From Gammaproteobacteria bacterium (GTDB lineage Bacteria; Pseudomonadota; Gammaproteobacteria; SZUA-229): a stretch of DNA of 17,073 nucleotides. The notes below the pieces were generated by a model that ran no database searches, had not been told where the DNA came from, and worked only from the letters and a program-made list of their open reading frames with translations. The stretch spans positions 1-17,073 of the forward strand of contig JACPVK010000356.1 in assembly GCA_016191795.1 (NCBI GenBank), in the 5' to 3' direction. Each line of letters opens with the position of its first letter. The first letter of the stretch is position 1. Of this stretch, positions 12,841-17,073 are shown piece after piece. A program made the translations under genes and the position numbers.

Positions 12841-14067
12841 ATGATAAAACATCTATCAATTAAATCTATTACCGTTATATTTTCAATCCTGTTTCTTATG
12901 CTCTCATCCACCAGTTATGCCAGAGATTTGTCAGATTTGGAAAAACTGGGTAAGCGAATATTTTTTGATGAACAGTTGTCTATCAATGCAAATCAGTCCT
13001 GTGCTTCCTGCCATGCGGATAATGTTGGCTGGACAGGGCCATTGAGCAGTATTAATGCGCATGGTGCTGTATATGAAGGATCGATTGCGGGACGATTTGG
13101 TAATCGTAAACCGCCCAGCTCAGCCTATGCGACATTAAGCCCTGTTTTTCATTATTGGGAGCGTGAAGGATTATTTGTAGGTGGTAACTTCTGGGATGGT
13201 CGCGCCACGGGTGAAAAGCTGGGCAATCCAGCGGCGGATCAGGCACAGGGGCCTTTTCTAAATCCACTTGAGCAGGCTCTGTACTCGCCATCGGATGTCA
13301 TTGTGCGTATATGCAGTGGAAATTACGCCGATTTATTTACCCTGGTATGGGGTTTCGCCAGCTGTGACCCGGCCAATGTTGACACCGCTTATAACTATGT
13401 TGCCCTGTCAGTCGCCGCTTACGAAGGCTCACCTGAAGTCAACGCGTTTACTTCGAAATACGATGCTTTCCTGGCCAACAAAGTTAAACTAACCAAGGAA
13501 GAACGTTTAGGCCTGGCGCTTTTTAATGGCAAGGGCAAATGCAGTTTGTGTCATACCGTTTCTGGCAAGGCACCCTTATTCACCGATTTTACTTTCGATA
13601 ATCTGGGTGTGCCCAGAAATCCGGAAAACCCTTTCTACACTCAAACGGCATTTAATCCGGACGGTTATAACTGGGTAGACACGGGATTGGGTGGTTTTCT
13701 GGAAACCAGACCGGATTATGCCGACAAGGCAATGGAAAACTACGGCAAACAAAAAGTACCGACATTACGCAATGTAGATAAACGCCCAGGTGATAATTTT
13801 GTTAAGGCATATTCGCATAATGGCTACTTTAAAAGCCTGAAAGGTATTGTGCACTTTTATAACACCCGTGATGTTAAGCCCGTTTGCCCAGACATCTTTA
13901 CCACCGAAGCCAGTGCACTGGCCCAGAACTGCTGGCCGGCTCCGGAAGTAGCAGCCAATGTCAACACGGCTGAGCTGGGCAATCTGAAATTAAGTGATGC
14001 TGAAGAAAATGCACTGGTTGCCTTTATGAAAACATTATCAGATGGCTTCATGGAGGATGATGACTAA
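12841..14067 (+). CDS. Di-heme cytochrome c peroxidase (CcpA/MauG family)
   Basis: A periplasmic enzyme that would reduce hydrogen peroxide with electrons from cytochromes; some family members instead modify proteins. The 408-residue precursor has a Sec signal peptide (MIKHLSIKSITVIFSILFLM, cleavage near SYA-RD) and two c-type heme sites: CASCH (54-58), preceded by the family stretch GKRIFFDEQLSINANQS, and CSLCH (234-238), preceded by GLALFNGKGK. Other hallmarks are GNRKPPSSAYA (87-97), GGNFWDGRA (114-122) and KVPTLRNVDKRPG with YSHNGYFKSLKGIVHFYNTR. The start at 12841 has a GAGGGA site seven bases upstream; the ATG at 12805 has none. It stands alone between non-coding regions, with cytochrome maturation genes presumably elsewhere. 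Peroxidase versus MauG-type function cannot be settled. Confidence 0.93.
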   Translation: MIKHLSIKSITVIFSILFLMLSSTSYARDLSDLEKLGKRIFFDEQLSINANQSCASCHADNVGWTGPLSSINAHGAVYEGSIAGRFGNRKPPSSAYATLSPVFHYWEREGLFVGGNFWDGRATGEKLGNPAADQAQGPFLNPLEQALYSPSDVIVRICSGNYADLFTLVWGFASCDPANVDTAYNYVALSVAAYEGSPEVNAFTSKYDAFLANKVKLTKEERLGLALFNGKGKCSLCHTVSGKAPLFTDFTFDNLGVPRNPENPFYTQTAFNPDGYNWVDTGLGGFLETRPDYADKAMENYGKQKVPTLRNVDKRPGDNFVKAYSHNGYFKSLKGIVHFYNTRDVKPVCPDIFTTEASALAQNCWPAPEVAANVNTAELGNLKLSDAEENALVAFMKTLSDGFMEDDD

Positions 14068-14130
14068 TAATGATGAGCGGCACTTAATTAATAACAGGCT
14101 TATATTTTGAGTGCTTTTGATTTGATGCTG

Positions 14131-14179
14131 AAAAATACCGGAGAGTATATTACTGGCAAGAGTCAGTATTGCTCTCTGG
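14131..14179 (-). terminator. Rho-independent terminator candidate for the Omp85 unit (nested stem)
   Basis: CCGGAGAG (14138-14145) pairs with CTCTCTGG (14172-14179), and inside it TACTG (14151-14155) pairs with CAGTA (14164-14168). On the minus strand the stem is followed by TATTTTT, a proper U-run. It lies between convergent genes, about 200 bases beyond the stop of the Omp85-type gene and 70 beyond the peroxidase stop, so it may serve both. Confidence 0.5.
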
Positions 14180-14210
14180 TTCAGGCCTGGCGGTAATACG
14201 GTACAACATC

Positions 14211-14224
14211 CTGCATCCATGCAG
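14211..14224. repeat. CATCCATG-core palindrome, CTG arms
   Basis: CTGCATCCATGCAG is identical to the unit at 12219-12232, and the preceding TC and following CG-rich bases are also similar. It is a solitary member of the family outside a visible MITE-like element. Confidence 0.75.
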
Positions 14225-14385
14225 ACGTCAGCACAACCTACGAACCTGATAACGTAATCACAGCATTTTCTATAACCATTAATTGAGCCAAATATGCGAT
14301 TTATCCTTAAATTGCTCTCTTACCACAACCAATTACAATTGATTATAAATTACGCAAAAGAAACTGGAATTCAGGTTTTCAGCAA

Positions 14386-15651
14386 TTAAAAAGTATTGTG
14401 CGTGCCAAGCGCAAGACGAAATTCACTGGCATCAAAACCATAGGCCACATCCACACGAATATCCAGACCGACAAAACGCTTCACTTTCCAGCGTATGCCG
14501 GTACCCACACCCGTCTTAAGTGTAGAGAACTTAATATCACCAAGTTTCTCCTGAGTATCCCCTATGTCGATAAAAAACACCTTGCGAAATGCCGGTGAGT
14601 CAGTGAATGCAGACAAATATTCAACATTGGCACGAAACATAGCGTTACCGCGATAGGCGTCCGTCTCATAACCACGCAAATTGGCACTACCACCTATTGA
14701 AAACGCCTTGTCTCCGAGAACATCATTGTCTGAGCTTCCTATCACAATGTTATAATCGAAATTAGATGGTGGATAGTCTCCAACCGAATGGATATGCTTG
14801 TAATTAATCTCGTGTTTCACAAAAGGCACGCTAAAACCCGGTTTGTCATCAGCAGACGTTTCTATTTTGTACTGTAAAAATATGCCCGCGCGATTAAATT
14901 CATATTCTTCAATGCCACTATAACCAATTCTTGCGGCATATATAACTGCGTCCTGATTTTGCACAGGAACAGCAAGCAACGGATTCAGCGAGGTAATTAT
15001 TTTCTGCCTGTATTGAGTGCCTCCACCCGCGAACAGGCCCTGACTAACACCGTCTTTACCCAGCCATCTCATAACATCAAAACCAAAACCGGAGCTCAGT
15101 TGCAGTTGCTCTCCATTCACCGGATCGTCATCGGCATCACGCTCAAAATCTATAGACATATTGACAACATAACGACTGGAAAATGGCCTCGGTATCAGAT
15201 AGTCAAAACTAGTCGTAAATTGACGCGCACCGAGTTCGGGGCCCTTGTTGATTAAATCCCAGTTTAACCGGTGGTTTAATCCCCAGACATTGTTCCATCG
15301 TAGCTTGACCCCATATTCCACATGATTATCGTCATTGAGCTTTGCAGTGGGCAAGGGTAGTAAGTAATAGCGCTCTATAACAGTCACTAACAGTACTATG
15401 CTCTCGGCATCTTTACCTGGTTCAGTACTATAGGTTACGCGTTCGAACAAACCGAGATTCATGATGTATTGCACCGATTTTTTTATTTTTTTCATATCTG
15501 CGACATCACCAGGCTTGACTGTCATTTCTCTGAGCATGACAACTTCCTGAGTAACATCATTGCCATTAAAACGTATTTCTTCAATAACAGCCGCCCGCGC
15601 AACGCCTGTAAACAGCATCAGTATCAGAAAAGATTCTACTTTCACAGACAA
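14386..15651 (-). CDS. Omp85/BamA-superfamily outer-membrane protein with a single POTRA domain
   Basis: A 421-residue outer-membrane barrel. Signal peptide MSVKVESFLILMLFTGVARA, then one POTRA domain (about 21-92: VIEEIRFNGNDVTQEVVMLR, KPGDVADMKKIKKSVQYIM, NLGLFERVTYST), then a barrel of alternating strands. The Omp85 signature LRGYETDAYRGNAMFRANVEY (about 328-348) contains the LRGY form of the (V/I)RG(F/Y) motif, and the chain ends in Phe, as barrel proteins do. BamA has five POTRAs and TamA three; one POTRA points to the smaller, functionally unassigned branch, or a relative of patatin-type or two-partner exporters. The start is TTG 15651, five bases after a perfect AGGAGG (15657-15662); GTG 15645 is the alternative. 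It lies 31 bases after a small secreted protein gene. Confidence 0.85.
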   Translation of the reverse strand: MSVKVESFLILMLFTGVARAAVIEEIRFNGNDVTQEVVMLREMTVKPGDVADMKKIKKSVQYIMNLGLFERVTYSTEPGKDAESIVLLVTVIERYYLLPLPTAKLNDDNHVEYGVKLRWNNVWGLNHRLNWDLINKGPELGARQFTTSFDYLIPRPFSSRYVVNMSIDFERDADDDPVNGEQLQLSSGFGFDVMRWLGKDGVSQGLFAGGGTQYRQKIITSLNPLLAVPVQNQDAVIYAARIGYSGIEEYEFNRAGIFLQYKIETSADDKPGFSVPFVKHEINYKHIHSVGDYPPSNFDYNIVIGSSDNDVLGDKAFSIGGSANLRGYETDAYRGNAMFRANVEYLSAFTDSPAFRKVFFIDIGDTQEKLGDIKFSTLKTGVGTGIRWKVKRFVGLDIRVDVAYGFDASEFRLALGTHNTF

Positions 15652-15682
15652 ACAAGCCTCCTGAAAAAATATGGGTCAAAAC

Positions 15683-16072
15683 CTATTGATCCAGGTAGGG
15701 TTTAGATTCTTTGATGCTGAGTCCGTAGGTAAAACTCATCGGGCCATGGCTGGAACTACCCGTTCCATAACCGCTAAATATGCTCAGGCGCTGAAATTGA
15801 ATCGTCACAGTAGAACCGTCACTGCATTCCAGATTACCCGCGCCGCCAAGTTCGGCACTGGAGGTGAACTGTCCGCTGCAGGTAAAATCGGGCCTGGTAC
15901 TAGAGTGAATATTGATCGTACCGGAACCGTCAAGATTCCCTTCGGCTTCACCCTCAAACAACTCGCCGGCAAATATCGCAATGACTGGGCCTGTTGAGGA
16001 AAAAAATCCCGCTCCTGCAGGCGTTGTCCATGCGACGACCACTGCCAAACTTATTATCAGAAATCTGCCCAT
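15683..16072 (-). CDS. Small secreted protein of unknown function, co-transcribed with Omp85-type gene
   Basis: A 129-residue protein from ATG 16072 with a signal peptide (MGRFLIISLAVVVAWTTPAG, cleavage near GAG-FF). The mature part is rich in Gly, Ser and Thr with beta-type repeats: GEAEGNLDGSGTINI, SAELGGAGNLECSDGSTVTI, LSIFSGYGTGSSSHGPMSFT. Two Cys (TCSG, ECSD) could form a disulfide. The C-terminal pattern SGYGTGSS..GPMSFTYG seems familiar from secreted hypothetical proteins, but I know no function. The frame is open up to 16228, but that extension is basic, lacks a ribosome site and would hide the signal peptide; 16072 has AAGG ten bases upstream. It precedes the barrel gene by 31 bases, so the two probably form an operon, perhaps as cargo or partner. 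Confidence 0.75.
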   Translation of the reverse strand: MGRFLIISLAVVVAWTTPAGAGFFSSTGPVIAIFAGELFEGEAEGNLDGSGTINIHSSTRPDFTCSGQFTSSAELGGAGNLECSDGSTVTIQFQRLSIFSGYGTGSSSHGPMSFTYGLSIKESKPYLDQ

Positions 16073-16089
16073 CGTAAAAGACCTTCGTT

Positions 16090-16116
16090 CAGTATTGCCG
16101 TACGTCGAGAATACTG
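16090..16116. promoter_or_regulatory. Inverted repeat CAGTATT-N13-AATACTG upstream of the secreted-protein gene
   Basis: Perfect seven-base arms (16090-16096 and 16110-16116) lie 18-44 bases before the start at 16072. The position suits an operator or a leader hairpin for the secreted-protein/Omp85 operon. No regulator is identifiable. Confidence 0.4.
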
Positions 16117-16243
16117 CAGCTCCCGACAAACATTGTGATCTTCGATCATCATCATCCAGTCGGGTGCGTGCTGTGCGTTGACCAACATACGATCCAGGTT
16201 CACCCTCCCCCTTTTTGCGAACTGGCACGTAGATGGTAATGCT

Positions 16244-16261
16244 CTGTGCGGTATCGCACAG
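16244..16261. promoter_or_regulatory. Perfect palindrome CTGTGCG-GTAT-CGCACAG in the divergent intergenic region
   Basis: The seven-base arms are exact with a four-base spacer. It lies between the leftward secreted-protein/Omp85 unit and the rightward small-ORF/ABC unit, a natural place for a shared operator. As RNA it would be a strong hairpin, but no U-run follows, so I do not call it a terminator. Confidence 0.45.
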
Positions 16262-16367
16262 TGACGATAACCTTAAAAATACAAACTTAATACCTTAGAG
16301 TGCGAAGCTGAATCGCATTGTAGTTCGAGGGCTTGTATCAGCTTCCCTGATCCTAAAGGAGGACAGC

Positions 16368-16412
16368 ATGATCGTATTATTGCTTATTATCATTATTATC
16401 ATTCTTATGTAG
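16368..16412 (+). CDS. Tiny 14-residue Ile/Leu peptide ORF with perfect Shine-Dalgarno
   Basis: AAAGGAGGACAGC precedes ATG 16368, an ideal ribosome site. The peptide is MIVLLLIIIIIILM: seven Ile, four Leu and one Val in 14 codons, then TAG (16410-16412). Such a run is either a minimal membrane peptide or a leader peptide whose translation senses branched-chain aminoacyl-tRNA. The same frame continues after the TAG for 32 codons (YPPASGDLVYQQDIDCWMVE and onwards) to TAA 16509-16511, so a truncated small gene is a third option. Short mutually exclusive hairpins follow (CCAGCA/TGCTGG and ACTGCT/AGCAGT, about 16441-16476). The ABC ATPase gene starts 170 bases downstream. Confidence 0.5.
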   Translation: MIVLLLIIIIIILM

Positions 16413-16582
16413 TATCCACCCGCTTCGGGCGATCTTGTTTACCAGCAAGACATTGACTGCTGGATGGTGGAGCAGTTAATTGCTAGTGGGTATTCGACGC
16501 CTATGGGATAAGTCAACAGCTCTTGCATCAGATAATATTCTTTGCTTGTGTGAGTTCTCATTTAGAGACAGGCTGATACCTT

Positions 16583-17073
16583 ATGCAAATTGAAATCCGA
16601 AATATTGAAAAGCTTTTTGACAAAAATAGAGGACTCGCAGCGACCAGTTTTGACGTTGCCAAAGGTGAACTGATCGCTATTGTTGGCCATAACGGCGCTG
16701 GCAAATCCACACTTCTGAAAATTCTCGCCAACTGGATTATTCCAGATAGCGGATCCGGCACAATCGACGGCATCGATCTGCAAGACAGGGCGGCTGTTGT
16801 CAGGAAAACAGGTTTTATTCCCGAAGCACCCAATCTTTACGATCTCTTTTCTGTTGACTACAACCTTAATCTTTTTGCAGCACTCACACGTACGCCACGT
16901 CCACGTGTGGAATCCATTCTGGGCGAGCTGAAACTGTTGCCATTTCGAAAAAGCAAAGTACAGGCGTTGTCAAAAGGCTTAAAACAAAGGGTGAATATCG
17001 CACGTGCATTGTTGGCAGACCCGCCGATACTTATTCTTGACGAACCTACATCTGGCCTGGATTTCGAGATGAC
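16583..17073 (+). CDS. ABC transporter ATP-binding protein, 3' end outside window
   Basis: The first 163 residues of an ABC ATPase, the engine of an importer or exporter. Walker A GHNGAGKST (35-43), signature LSKGLKQR (129-136), and Walker B ILILDEPTSGLD (149-160) are all intact. The Q-loop reads GFIPEAPNLYDLFS with Glu (81) where Gln is usual; this substitution is known in several exporter-type (CcmA/NatA-like) ATPases. The N-terminus MQIEIRNIEKLFDKNRGL fits the exporter-like CcmA group, whose partner permease is usually the next gene, here beyond the window. The start at 16583 has only a weak GAGACAGG upstream; no better start is in frame. The reading frame stays open to the last base. Confidence 0.92.
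   Translation, partial: MQIEIRNIEKLFDKNRGLAATSFDVAKGELIAIVGHNGAGKSTLLKILANWIIPDSGSGTIDGIDLQDRAAVVRKTGFIPEAPNLYDLFSVDYNLNLFAALTRTPRPRVESILGELKLLPFRKSKVQALSKGLKQRVNIARALLADPPILILDEPTSGLDFEM

Larger units (their letters stand above)
14068..14385. other. Intergenic region between convergent genes
   Basis: It holds the nested stem-loop (14131-14179) and one CATCCATG palindrome (14211-14224). The rest is AT-rich with a short palindrome CAATTACAATTG (about 14330) and no gene. Confidence 0.6.

Noticed and set aside
15683..16228. Long 181-residue form of the secreted protein
   Set aside because: The first 52 residues are basic and low in complexity and lie ahead of a proper signal peptide with its own ribosome site.
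16244..16261. Cloning-vector contamination, since CTGTGCGGTAT also occurs in pUC-type plasmids
   Set aside because: The match stops after the first half of the palindrome and the flanks are unrelated to vector sequence.

Overview
The window looks like a chromosomal segment of a gammaproteobacterium-like Gram-negative bacterium. It has an RND/TolC efflux locus, a BamA-type outer-membrane barrel, two small lipoproteins and a periplasmic di-heme peroxidase. Its intergenic space is unusually full of short palindromic (REP-like) repeats. I cannot name the species. No rRNA, tRNA or CRISPR array was seen.

Layout: 1-5076 is an efflux locus read leftwards: a TetR-family repressor with a near-perfect palindromic operator candidate, a TolC-like outer-membrane factor and an HAE1-type RND pump that runs off the left edge. 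The periplasmic adaptor gene expected between the last two is absent. In its place (1976-2575), and in the 5' region of the TolC-like gene (4019-4383), are blocks of nested palindromic repeats. 5077-5528 is repeat-rich and gene-free. 5529-9430 is an accessory, AT-rich island: a stub of a restriction-like gene, a Phd/PIN toxin-antitoxin pair between inverted copies of a repeat, a coupled nucleotidyltransferase-DUF262 gene pair, and a gene with a deoxyribosyltransferase-like C-terminal domain. Copies of a TCAGACTCC-containing repeat separate these units.

9598-12129 holds a lipoprotein, a RadC-like JAB protein, a TonB-C/AgmX-like lipoprotein and an AlkD-like HEAT-repeat protein. The 3' end of the last lies inside the terminal inverted repeat of a 409-bp non-coding element (12105-12513). 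12841-14067 is the di-heme cytochrome c peroxidase. 14386-16072 (minus) is a two-gene unit of a small secreted protein and a one-POTRA Omp85-type barrel. 16368-16412 is a 14-codon, almost wholly Ile/Leu ORF with a perfect Shine-Dalgarno, ahead of an ABC transporter ATPase (16583-end, cut by the window).

The two strongest observations follow. First, a 124-bp MITE-like element (2323-2446) has 18-bp perfect terminal inverted repeats and a 10-bp target duplication, and its unoccupied site is preserved in an inverted repeat copy at 4097-4221. A second, larger element at 12105-12513 has related ends and a cluster of palindromes that share the core CATCCATG but have different, mutually complementary arms. 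Second, the nucleotidyltransferase + DUF262 pair and its deoxyribosyltransferase-like neighbour form a candidate defence cassette that I cannot match to a named system.
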